A program made the position numbers and the translations under genes. This document shows, piece after piece, positions 6,057 to 13,080 of a stretch of 13,104 nucleotides of DNA. Numbering within the stretch: position 1 is the stretch's first letter; every line of letters starts with the position of its first letter. The notes under the pieces were generated by a model. The model had not been told where the DNA came from. It searched no databases and was given only the letters and a program-made list of their open reading frames with translations. The DNA comes from Robiginitomaculum sp. GTDB taxonomy: Bacteria > Pseudomonadota > Alphaproteobacteria > Caulobacterales > Maricaulaceae. The stretch spans positions 1-13,104 of the forward strand of contig JAKIUV010000072.1 of NCBI GenBank assembly GCA_021647375.1. Reading direction: 5' to 3'.

Positions 6057-6905
6057 GTGGCACAATTACTGAAAATGGCAGGCGTAGCCGGATGGCCTGT
6101 ACATCATTCCTTATCACCGGTCTTGCACAATTATTGGTTGCGTCATCTCGGGATAAAAGCTGCCTATACCATGTTTGCCGTGCATCCAAATGAAGCAATA
6201 TACGCGTTTAAAACCTTGAAAAAAACAACTATAGAGGGGCTAAATGTTACAATCCCGCTCAAAGGACTAGCTTTCCAGGCGGCTGATGAAATTACACCGG
6301 ACGCCGTCAAGCTTGGTGTTTGTAATGTTCTGTATAAGCGCGGCGGTAAATTAATAGGTCACAACACCGACATGGAGGGTTTTGCCGCACCTTTGTTAGA
6401 GCATGTTGGTCACCACCATATTCTCAACAATGCTGTTACTTTGGTCGGGGCAGGTGGTGCCGCACGAGCCGTTCTAGGCTCCCTGCTCGCTTTGGGGGCG
6501 CCGGAGATTAGGATAATTAACCGCTCGGATGAGCGGGCTAAAAATCTAGCCACCCACATAAATATTCCAAACCTTTATGCTTGTGATTGGTCGGATAGAC
6601 AAAGCGCAATTATGGGCGCTGGTCTTGTAATAAATGCAAGTGCCGCCGGCATGGCTGGAAACGATAAACTTGATATAGACGTGGGGGGAATGATGAAAGA
6701 CAGTTGGGTATATGATTTGGTCTATACGCCAATGGTCACACCCTTAATCAAACAAGCCGAAAAGCACGGTTTGCGCACTATTGGTGGTTTGGAAATGCTC
6801 ATCGCACAAGCGCGGCCATCGTTTAAATTATTCTATGGGTGCGAGCCACCAAAAAACATCGGTGCGCGGGACATGTTGATTAAATATTTGAAAGCAGCGA
6901 AATGA
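6057..6905 (+). CDS. aroE: Shikimate dehydrogenase (NADP+)
   Basis: Reduces 3-dehydroshikimate to shikimate with NADPH, the fourth step of the shikimate pathway to aromatic amino acids. The protein has 282 residues. The substrate-binding SLSP motif is at 18-21. NVTIPLK (63-69) holds the catalytic Lys69, and HNTD (102-105) holds the catalytic Asp105. The nucleotide-binding VGAGGAARAV is at 130-139, followed by INRSDER, then YDLVYTP and GGLEML near the end. The usual NTTSLGM motif reads NASAAGM here. A GTG start is chosen because AGGA (6044-6047) lies nine bases upstream, while the ATG at 6075 has no ribosome-binding site. It overlaps coaE by 4 bp (ATGA). The gene pairs with pheST only in the loose sense that both serve phenylalanine supply and use. 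Confidence 0.96.
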   Translation: MAQLLKMAGVAGWPVHHSLSPVLHNYWLRHLGIKAAYTMFAVHPNEAIYAFKTLKKTTIEGLNVTIPLKGLAFQAADEITPDAVKLGVCNVLYKRGGKLIGHNTDMEGFAAPLLEHVGHHHILNNAVTLVGAGGAARAVLGSLLALGAPEIRIINRSDERAKNLATHINIPNLYACDWSDRQSAIMGAGLVINASAAGMAGNDKLDIDVGGMMKDSWVYDLVYTPMVTPLIKQAEKHGLRTIGGLEMLIAQARPSFKLFYGCEPPKNIGARDMLIKYLKAAK

Positions 6906-7498
6906 TAATTGTTGGCTTAACGGGTTCGATAGGCATGGGTAAATCGACAACAGCACAGATGTTTAAAGATGCGGGTGCCTATGTGTTTGACGCCGACGCC
7001 GTTGTACATAAATTATATGCTAAGGGTGGCGAGGCGGTGCCAATATTACGCGCCGTATTTCCCGATGTTATTGTTGATGGTGCAGTAGACCGGGCGCGGC
7101 TATCAAAACATTTACAAGCGGACCCTTTGCACATTCAAGTGCTGGAAAGTTTTATCCACCCTATGGTGGTTAAGATGCGCACGCGAGCAATAAGCGAAGC
7201 TAAACAGCAAGGGAAAACAATATTTGTTGCCGACATACCGCTATTGTTTGAAACGGGCGGCGAAGCGAAAGTTGATAAAGCCGTTGTGGTAAGCGCCAAA
7301 GAAGATGTACAAAAACCCCGTGTATTGGCACGGGCTGGCATGACAGAAGCCAAGTTTAATCTGATCAAAAATAGGCAAATGCCGGACGCTGAAAAACGAA
7401 GCCGAGCCGACTATATTATAGAAACCGATAAAGGCTTCGACCATGCCCGCGCTCAAGTGCTTGAAATTATGCAAGCGCTGGCAAATAAAGAGCATTGA
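6902..7498 (+). CDS. coaE: Dephospho-CoA kinase
   Basis: Phosphorylates the 3'-hydroxyl of dephospho-CoA, the last step of coenzyme A synthesis. The protein is 198 residues, normal for the family. The P-loop GSIGMGKST is at 8-16, FDADAVVHKLY at 29-39, and the lid and adenine region IPLLFETGG at 112-120. The C-terminal NRQMPDAEKRSRADYII block (157-173) is typical. The ATG overlaps the aroE stop as ATGA and lacks a strong ribosome-binding site, indicating translational coupling. In many alphaproteobacteria dnaQ follows coaE. Here pheS follows after 50 bp. Confidence 0.97.
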   Translation: MIIVGLTGSIGMGKSTTAQMFKDAGAYVFDADAVVHKLYAKGGEAVPILRAVFPDVIVDGAVDRARLSKHLQADPLHIQVLESFIHPMVVKMRTRAISEAKQQGKTIFVADIPLLFETGGEAKVDKAVVVSAKEDVQKPRVLARAGMTEAKFNLIKNRQMPDAEKRSRADYIIETDKGFDHARAQVLEIMQALANKEH

Positions 7499-7548
7499 CG
7501 CGCGAGTGCGCAATTGCCAAAACGAGCCACAAATTCATGGATAAATAA

Positions 7549-8616
7549 ATGGCGAATATTGAAACTTTAAAAACGAAATATATAGGCGAGATCGAAGCCG
7601 CCCTTGACCTTGCCGCCCTAGATGCTGTGCGGGTGGCGGCGCTGGGGAAAAAAGGCGAAGTTAGTTTGCAAATGCGCACGCTTGGCAAAATGAGTGTTGA
7701 AGAAAAAAAGGTCATGGGGCCTGCGCTTAACGGGCTGAAAAACGAACTGGCCGCATTGGTCGAGGCTCGGAAAACTGTGCTGGAGGGTGAAGCCCTGAAC
7801 GCGGCGCTCGCATCCGAAACTCTGGACATGTCTTTACCAGTTTGCGTGAAAACCGGAACCCTGCATCCGGTGATGCAAGTTATGGAAGAAATGGCAGTTA
7901 TTTTTGCCGACCAAGGGTTCTCGGTTGCCGAGGGGCCGGACATCGAAGACGACTTTCATAATTTCACCGCCCTCAATTTCCCCCCCGGACATCCGGCGCG
8001 TGATATGCACGACACGTTCTTTTTGAAGCCAGATGAGAACGGCGAGAAAATGGTGTTGCGCACCCATACATCGCCCGTGCAAATCCGCACTATGATGAGC
8101 CAGAAACCGCCTATCCGCATCATCGTGCCGGGGCGGACTTACCGTTGTGACAGTGACCAAACCCATACACCTATGTTCCACCAAGTCGAAGGCTTGGTTA
8201 TCGACAAGACCACCCATATGGGGCACCTGAAAGGCTGTCTCATGGATTTCGTTTCGGCGTTTTTCGAGACAGATGTAGAGACCCGTTTCCGCCCGCACCA
8301 TTTCCCGTTCACCGAACCCAGCGCCGAAATGGATGTGCGCTACGAACGGGTCGGTGATGAAATCCGTATCGGTCAAGGCGACCAATGGATGGAAATCCTC
8401 GGCTGCGGCATGGTGCATCCGAATGTGCTGATAAATTGCGGCCTAGATCCGGACGAATATCAAGGCTTCGCCTTCGGCATGGGCGTAGATAGGCTCGCCA
8501 TGCTTAAATATGGCATGCCGGATTTGAGGGATATGTTCGCCGGCGACGGACGTTGGCTAGGCCATTACGGATTTTCACCGTTGTTGCAGGCCAATTTAGC
8601 TACGGGGTTGAGCTGA
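7549..8616 (+). CDS. pheS: Phenylalanine--tRNA ligase alpha subunit
   Basis: Catalytic subunit of the alpha2-beta2 synthetase that charges tRNA-Phe. The protein has 355 residues. The N-terminal coiled coil (about 1-90), which contacts tRNA, precedes the class II core. The core shows HPARDMHDTFF (148-158), THTSPVQIR (172-180), the FHQVEGL motif (210-216) and motif 3 FAFGMGVDRLAML (307-319). The ATG has GGA seven bases upstream (7539-7541). No rplT or attenuator with Phe codons is seen upstream. The gene may be read from the ppsR-coaE unit, since the gap is only 50 bp and I see no terminator in it. Its partner pheT does not follow directly: a structured RNA and a NYN gene lie between them. Confidence 0.98.
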   Translation: MANIETLKTKYIGEIEAALDLAALDAVRVAALGKKGEVSLQMRTLGKMSVEEKKVMGPALNGLKNELAALVEARKTVLEGEALNAALASETLDMSLPVCVKTGTLHPVMQVMEEMAVIFADQGFSVAEGPDIEDDFHNFTALNFPPGHPARDMHDTFFLKPDENGEKMVLRTHTSPVQIRTMMSQKPPIRIIVPGRTYRCDSDQTHTPMFHQVEGLVIDKTTHMGHLKGCLMDFVSAFFETDVETRFRPHHFPFTEPSAEMDVRYERVGDEIRIGQGDQWMEILGCGMVHPNVLINCGLDPDEYQGFAFGMGVDRLAMLKYGMPDLRDMFAGDGRWLGHYGFSPLLQANLATGLS

Positions 8617-8647
8617 TGGCTCGCAAGAATTATTACAGAAATTACGC

Positions 8648-8675
8648 TTGCTATGTTACACAAAGAGACTATATT
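8648..8675 (+). promoter_or_regulatory. Predicted promoter of the structured RNA / NYN-pheT unit
   Basis: TTGCTA (8648-8653), 16 bases, then TATATT (8670-8675) is a fair sigma-70-like promoter. It predicts a start at about 8682-8686, exactly where the long hairpin begins. That coincidence supports a separate transcript. Confidence 0.5.
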
Positions 8676-8682
8676 GTTTACA

Positions 8683-8757
8683 TATGCCCCTTGAGAGTAC
8701 CCGGTTTCCGAGCTACGGCTTGCGATCTTGAAGCCGACCGAAATCAAGGGGCTTTTT
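8683..8757 (+). ncRNA. Compact structured RNA: small RNA or leader/attenuator before the NYN gene
   Basis: A long hairpin fills the gap between pheS and the NYN gene. The outer stem is GCCCCTTGA (8686-8694) with TCAAGGGGC (8744-8752), nine perfect pairs followed by TTTTT (8753-8757), like an intrinsic terminator. Inside are CGGT (8702-8705) with ACCG (8737-8740), and CGGCTT (8716-8721) with AAGCCG (8731-8736) around a 9-nt loop. An alternative pairs CGGTTTC (8702-8708) with GAAGCCG (8730-8736), so two folds compete. The AAGGGG of the 3' arm is also the ribosome-binding site of the NYN start at 8759. It could be a free small RNA of about 72 nt, or a cis element gating NYN-pheT expression. I do not recognise it as a named family. 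Confidence 0.6.
8746..8751 (+). promoter_or_regulatory. Ribosome-binding site of the NYN gene, inside a stem
   Basis: AAGGGG lies seven bases before ATG 8759. All six bases are paired in the outer stem of the hairpin, so translation should depend on that stem opening. Confidence 0.6.
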
Positions 8758-8758
8758 C

Positions 8759-9451
8759 ATGAATAAGGTATCCATACATATTGACGGTGGTTATTTTCTC
8801 AAACGCTTACCGGATATTCGCCCCGACCTAAATACCGATTTCAGCAAAGTTGCCGGGGCATTGAATTTATTGGTCACACGCCATCTGCAAAAACTTAACG
8901 AAACGTATCGTGAGCAAAATGAAGATGCTCTGTTGTATAGAGTTTTTTATTATGACGCACGACCATTTGCTGATGCGCAAAAATCTCCGATTGACAATAG
9001 GCGTATAAATTTCAGCCAGACATCGGAAGCAAAATTTCGAAATGCATTATTTTCGGAGCTTAGGAAACAGCAAAAATTTGCCTTGCGGCTCGGACAAGTA
9101 ATTAAAGATTCTGGGTGGCAAATATCACCAGAGGCGACGAAAAAGCTGTTGCGAAAAGAAATTACTATTGATCACCTTGTAACGAGAGACGTCAAAATTG
9201 GGCTGCGCCAGAAAGGTGTAGATATGCGGATGGGCATTGATATTGCCTCCGTTGCATTCAAAAAGCAGGCCTCAACAATAATTCTGGTAACTGCAGATAG
9301 TGATTTTGTTCCTGCGTCTAAACTAGCGCGGCGTGAAGGTGTCGAGATAATTCTAGACCCACTGTGGCGCACACCAAAAACTGATTTATATGAGCATATT
9401 GATAGTTTGTATAATGGGCTTCCTTTTTTAAAATCTGAGAAAAATAAATGA
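8759..9451 (+). CDS. NYN-domain (LabA/DUF88-like) putative ribonuclease
   Basis: The protein has 230 residues and no signal peptide or membrane segment. It has the PIN-like NYN fold signature: an N-terminal strand VSIHIDGGYF with D9, a later KGVDMRMGIDIA segment with D155 and D161, and the strand TIILVTADSDFVP with D180 and D182. Such acidic clusters bind metal in NYN and PIN nucleases, which cut RNA. The target of this protein is unknown. The middle (about 60-135) is a charged, poorly recognised insert. It is AT-richer than pheS and pheT. Its TGA stop overlaps the pheT ATG as ATGA, so translation of pheT is probably coupled to it. This position inside a phenylalanyl-tRNA synthetase operon hints at a link to tRNA or translation quality control, but that is inference only. 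Confidence 0.9.
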   Translation: MNKVSIHIDGGYFLKRLPDIRPDLNTDFSKVAGALNLLVTRHLQKLNETYREQNEDALLYRVFYYDARPFADAQKSPIDNRRINFSQTSEAKFRNALFSELRKQQKFALRLGQVIKDSGWQISPEATKKLLRKEITIDHLVTRDVKIGLRQKGVDMRMGIDIASVAFKKQASTIILVTADSDFVPASKLARREGVEIILDPLWRTPKTDLYEHIDSLYNGLPFLKSEKNK

Positions 9452-11838
9452 AATTCACATTAAGTTGGCTCAAAGAGTACCTCAACACAGACGCGACCAT
9501 CGACGAAATTGTCGAAGCTATGACCCTTGCGGGGTTGGAGGTTGAGGAGGTTGAAAATCCGGCTGAGAAATTATCCGCGTTTTCCATCGCCAAAGTTATC
9601 TCTGCCGAGAAGCATCCTGATGCAGACCGTTTGAAAGTTTGCCAAGTTGAAACCCGGGACGGCATGCTTCAAATTGTCTGCGGTGCGCCCAATGCGCGGG
9701 CGGGGATGACCGTAGCCTTTGCCCCTTTGGGTGCATATATTCCCGGACTAGATTTCTCACTGGATAAGAAGCCGCGTAAAATTCGCGGAGTGGAAAGCTC
9801 CGGCATGATGTGCAGCTCTCGGGAATTAGAGATAGGCGACGACCATGACGGCATTATGGATCTCGATGATAGTTTCGAGATGGGTATGCCGCTGGCGGAT
9901 GCGCTTGATATGAACGATCCGGTGATTGATTTTGAAGTCACCCCCAACCGCCCCGACTGGCTCGGCGTCGATAATATCGCCCGCGACCTAGCGGCGACAG
10001 GTTTGGGGCAATGGATTACGCCCAAAGTGAAACCCGTCCAAGGTAGCTTCCCCTGCCCTATTGAAATAGAGACCGACGCACCGGACGCTTGTCCCGTATT
10101 CGCTGGCCGTGTTATTCGCGGCGTCAAGAACGGTCCGTCGCCGGAATGGTTGCAGAGGCGACTTAAGGCCATTGGCCTGCGGCCAATTTCTACGCTCGTC
10201 GACATCACCAATCTGCTGACCTATGACCGTGCGCGGCCATTACATGTTTATGACATTAGCAAGCTTAACGGCACACTCCGCGCAAGGCTTGGCAAAGGCG
10301 AAACATTCCAAGCCCTCGACGATAAAGAATATAGCTGCACCAATGACATGTGCGTTATCGCAGACGATGCCCGCGTGCTTGGCCTTGGCGGTATTATGGG
10401 CGGCACGTATTCGGGGGTTTCCGAACAGACCACGGACGTATTGATCGAGTGCGCTTATTTCGACCCGCTGACTACCCGCAAGACGGCCAAAAAGCTTGGG
10501 ATAAACTCCGACGCCAAATATAGGTTCGAGCGCGGCGTTGATACGGGCTTTGTTATCGGCGGACTTGAAATGGCGACGCAGCTCGTGCTGGATATGTGCG
10601 GCGGCGAGGCCTCGGACGTGACTATTGCTGGTGCAGTGCCGGAAAACCCTGCGCCGATAGAATTTGACCCCAAGCTCAATAAACGTCTAACCGGATTTGA
10701 TTTGTCTGACGTCGAGATGGTCTCCATTTTAGAGGCTCTAGGATTTGGTGTGAAAACCGCAAGCCCAACTTGGACAGTCACCGTGCCGAGCCACCGCCGC
10801 GACTGTACTATGGGCGCTGACCTGGTTGAGGAAATCGCGCGTATTCACGGTCTGCACGATATGGTAGCCGAGAGCTTGCCTGTAACGGGCGGCAGGCGTG
10901 AACCACTCGCAACAGATTTACAAAACAAAATAAGAAAAGCCCGCCGCGCGTTGGCGCATCAGGGCTTATCCGAGACCGTAACATGGTCATTCGTGTCCCA
11001 AGACCACGCCAAGTTATTTGACGGCGGGGACGAGAGCTTGGTGCTGGATAACCCGATTTCCAGCGAGCTTGGCTGTATGCGCCCATCTGCGTTGATCCAC
11101 CTCTTGCTTGCCGGACAACGCAGTGCCGACAAAGGCTATCCGGGCGCAGCTTTGTTCGAAGCTGGCCCAACCTACCAAAGCCCTAAACCGGACGGGCAAT
11201 CCCCGACCATCGCTGGCATAAGACGGGTGGAAACGGTTCGGGACTGGCAAGGCGGAACTGCGCCGGACGCATTCACCGCTAAGGCCGATGCGATTGCCGC
11301 ACTGGCCGCCATGGGGGCCAAAGTTGATAATTTACAGGTTGCTAAACCAAGCGGTAGTTACTGGCATCCGGGGCGTTCCGGTCGTTTGCAAATGGGGCCG
11401 AAAAACATTCTGGCAGACTTCGGGGAATTGCACCCGGGCGTGCTAAAAAAACTCGGCATAGAAGGCCGGGTCGTCGCCTTTGAAATATGGCCGGACAATG
11501 TGCCTTCTGGTCGCAAGAAAGCCACCAAGTCCAAAGGTGCCTTGAGCATATCAGACTTAATGCCCGTCCACCGGGATTTTGCCTTTATAGTAAGCGAAGA
11601 CACGCCAGCAGATAAATTGCTACGCGCCGTAAAAGGAGCCGACAAAGCCCTCATCAGCGACGTGACCTTGTTCGATGTTTACCAAGGCAAAGGCGTAGAA
11701 GACGGCCATAAGTCCCTAGCCCTAGATGTCACCCTATCACCAAAAACCGAAACCCTAACCGACAAAGACATAGAAGCCGTCAGCACAAAAATAATTGCTC
11801 AAGCCGCAAAGATGGGTGCAGTTTTGCGAGGTTTATAA
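9448..11838 (+). CDS. pheT: Phenylalanine--tRNA ligase beta subunit
   Basis: The beta subunit recognises tRNA-Phe and edits mischarged Tyr-tRNA-Phe. The protein is 796 residues, a normal bacterial length. Domains in order are the N-terminal MKFTLSWLKEYL helix, an EMAP-type OB fold (about 40-150, with HPDADRLKVCQV and VCGAPNA), and the B3/B4 editing region (about 215-375, with VDITNLL and KYRFERGVD). The B5 DNA-binding-like fold follows (about 405-475, ending in SHRRDC), then a class II-like core, and a C-terminal FDX-ACB anticodon-binding domain (about 700-796, starting MPVHRDFAF). The ATG overlaps the NYN stop. The ribosome-binding site is weak (GAG about nine bases upstream), in keeping with coupling. 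Its end overlaps the oppositely oriented eipA-like gene by 6 bp. Confidence 0.98.
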   Translation: MKFTLSWLKEYLNTDATIDEIVEAMTLAGLEVEEVENPAEKLSAFSIAKVISAEKHPDADRLKVCQVETRDGMLQIVCGAPNARAGMTVAFAPLGAYIPGLDFSLDKKPRKIRGVESSGMMCSSRELEIGDDHDGIMDLDDSFEMGMPLADALDMNDPVIDFEVTPNRPDWLGVDNIARDLAATGLGQWITPKVKPVQGSFPCPIEIETDAPDACPVFAGRVIRGVKNGPSPEWLQRRLKAIGLRPISTLVDITNLLTYDRARPLHVYDISKLNGTLRARLGKGETFQALDDKEYSCTNDMCVIADDARVLGLGGIMGGTYSGVSEQTTDVLIECAYFDPLTTRKTAKKLGINSDAKYRFERGVDTGFVIGGLEMATQLVLDMCGGEASDVTIAGAVPENPAPIEFDPKLNKRLTGFDLSDVEMVSILEALGFGVKTASPTWTVTVPSHRRDCTMGADLVEEIARIHGLHDMVAESLPVTGGRREPLATDLQNKIRKARRALAHQGLSETVTWSFVSQDHAKLFDGGDESLVLDNPISSELGCMRPSALIHLLLAGQRSADKGYPGAALFEAGPTYQSPKPDGQSPTIAGIRRVETVRDWQGGTAPDAFTAKADAIAALAAMGAKVDNLQVAKPSGSYWHPGRSGRLQMGPKNILADFGELHPGVLKKLGIEGRVVAFEIWPDNVPSGRKKATKSKGALSISDLMPVHRDFAFIVSEDTPADKLLRAVKGADKALISDVTLFDVYQGKGVEDGHKSLALDVTLSPKTETLTDKDIEAVSTKIIAQAAKMGAVLRGL

Positions 11839-12471
11839 AGGCCACAGCCCCTTCTTACGCTTATAAGACAAATAACCGACATTAACGCCGAGCCTTGCGC
11901 CGACACCTGTGCGGATGGGGGCGAGGGTTATGCCTTCTGCGCGTTGATAATTGACGCCCATGCCGCCGACAATATAGGCCGATCCGTCAACACCGGGGAA
12001 GCGGCGAAAGATATAATTGGGGTCGTCGAGGCCGTAAACTAGAGTGAACACCTTGGAGGCATTGCCGCCCCAATCCCAGCCAACACTTGGCCCGCGCCAG
12101 TAAACTTTTTGCGAGCGCCCGTCTTTCATCCACAAAGTTCCGTCGCCGTAACGCAGACCAACAATAAATGCGCCGCCGCCCTCTTGTCCGGTAATATAGC
12201 CAACCGGGCGGCCTTGTTTACGAAACAGGCGCTCAATAATAGAGCCAGCGCTTTCCGCTGTCACACCCAAATGGGTCGAGAGGGCAGAGACAAGCTCATT
12301 CTCATTATAGGTTGCGGCTTGCCCTTGCTGGTTTTGCGTTTGTTTATTCGCCGTCGGGTCGCTCTGGGTCGTCGCACAGCCCGAAAGCCCAAGCCCCATA
12401 GCGAGTATGAGCGCCAATAGCATGTGGGGTAAATAACGGGTAATCGATGGTTTTAATAAAATAGTGCGCAC
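11833..12471 (-). CDS. EipA-like DUF1134 envelope lipoprotein
   Basis: The 212-residue protein belongs to DUF1134, whose Brucella member EipA is a periplasmic eight-stranded beta-barrel needed for envelope stress resistance and directly activated by CtrA. The N-terminus has basic residues, then a hydrophobic run (about 17-30) and a lipobox LSGC with C32, so this version looks like a lipoprotein. A Thr/Gln/Asn-rich linker follows. The conserved domain begins near ENELVSALS and includes YITGQEGGGAF, LRYGDGTLW, YWRGPSVGWDWGG and a C-terminal TGVGARLGVNVGYL. Start: GTG at 12469-12471 has a perfect GGAGG (12477-12481) five bases upstream. An in-frame ATG (12481-12483) overlaps that site and has none of its own. 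Two CtrA half-site motifs lie upstream. It converges on pheT. Confidence 0.9.
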   Translation of the reverse strand: MRTILLKPSITRYLPHMLLALILAMGLGLSGCATTQSDPTANKQTQNQQGQAATYNENELVSALSTHLGVTAESAGSIIERLFRKQGRPVGYITGQEGGGAFIVGLRYGDGTLWMKDGRSQKVYWRGPSVGWDWGGNASKVFTLVYGLDDPNYIFRRFPGVDGSAYIVGGMGVNYQRAEGITLAPIRTGVGARLGVNVGYLSYKRKKGLWPL

Positions 12472-12476
12472 AATAT

Positions 12477-12481
12477 CCTCC
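12477..12481 (-). promoter_or_regulatory. Strong ribosome-binding site fixing the eipA-like start
   Basis: GGAGG on the minus strand, five bases before GTG 12471. It selects the GTG over the upstream in-frame ATG at 12483. Confidence 0.75.
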
Positions 12482-12508
12482 ATAAGCGGCCACCCAGAAT
12501 GCAAGCTT

Positions 12509-12549
12509 ATGGTTAATGAAAGGCAAAAATAAGGCAAAGATTTGGTTAA
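12509..12549 (-). promoter_or_regulatory. Possible CtrA half-sites upstream of the eipA-like gene
   Basis: On the minus strand TTAACCAT (12509-12516) and TTAACCA (12543-12549) occur 27 bp apart, in the 103-bp gap before the gene. TTAACCAT is the 8-mer half-site form of the CtrA motif. Neither has a full TTAA-N7-TTAA partner, so affinity may be modest. The Brucella orthologue is known to be CtrA-activated. Confidence 0.45.
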
Positions 12550-12574
12550 TTTTATTTCATATAAATACTGGCTA

Positions 12575-13039
12575 TTAGTCCAAAATTTCTAACCGCACCG
12601 GATCATTTAGCCAGACTATGGGACCACCGTATAGTTCTATATAACCGCGCACACGGACGCGGGCGCCGGTTAGGGTTAGCGGGTCATAGCTGGCTTTTTT
12701 GAAAAATTTGCGGCTTTTTTTGGGGATGGCTATGGTGAAGTCGGTTTTATAATCCGCGCCGAAATTTAGATATATGGTGCCGCGCACTTCGGCGGTTTTT
12801 ATGATAATGCCTTCGACGATTTGCACACTGTCCACATCTTGCACCAATGGGTCGGGGTCTGGTTTACGTATATCGTAGAACCCACCTGACGCTTTACTGT
12901 TCCAAATACCGCGCCCGACCTTGCGCGCCGCACTTTCGGCGCGGTACAAGGCCTCGGTGTCTTGGTTATACCCTCGCCTGTCAAGGGCGGAGTAAAATCA
13001 GGCCATGTGGCGGCGTAAAAGTCTACCAGTACGCTGTGC
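12575..13039 (-). pseudogene. Broken C-terminal fragment of a staphylococcal-nuclease-like (TNase) protein
   Basis: The last 124 codons show the end of a TNase-like domain and a C-terminal OB-like part: AESAARKVGRGIW resembles SEAQAKKEKLNIW of staphylococcal nuclease, followed by IVEGIIIKTAEVRGTIYLNFG, TDFTIAIP and VRVRGYIELYGGPIVWL. Homology seems to continue upstream through FYSALDRRGYNQDTEAL, but that stretch is preceded by an in-frame TGA (12998-13000). Beyond it, RLLRRHMA still resembles the nuclease segment VRQGLAKV, and then a TAA (13040-13042) closes the frame. The catalytic N-terminal half (two Arg and one Glu) is missing and no ATG is available. The only usable start, TTG 12949, would begin mid-helix. 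I read this as a decayed gene. A sequencing error at the TGA would not restore the missing half. Confidence 0.6.
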
Positions 13040-13048
13040 TTAAATGAT

Positions 13049-13080
13049 GTGATAAAGGGGCCAATTGGCCCCTTTATCAC
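13049..13080. terminator. Perfect 32-bp palindrome, possible bidirectional terminator
   Basis: GTGATAAAGGGGCCAA (13049-13064) is followed at once by its exact reverse complement (13065-13080). A transcript would form a GC-rich hairpin with an AATT loop. On the plus strand it is followed by a pyrimidine-rich ATTAGTTTCTTTCTT, and on the minus strand by ATCATTTAAG, so the U tracts are imperfect in both directions. It stands just upstream of the nuclease remnant and may end a gene lying to the right of the window. It could instead be a dispersed palindromic element. Confidence 0.6.

Noticed and set aside
12799..13080. 93-codon minus-strand open frame running from the palindrome into the nuclease remnant
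   Set aside because: It is in a different frame from the conserved nuclease-like codons and its translation resembles no family. It is a shadow.
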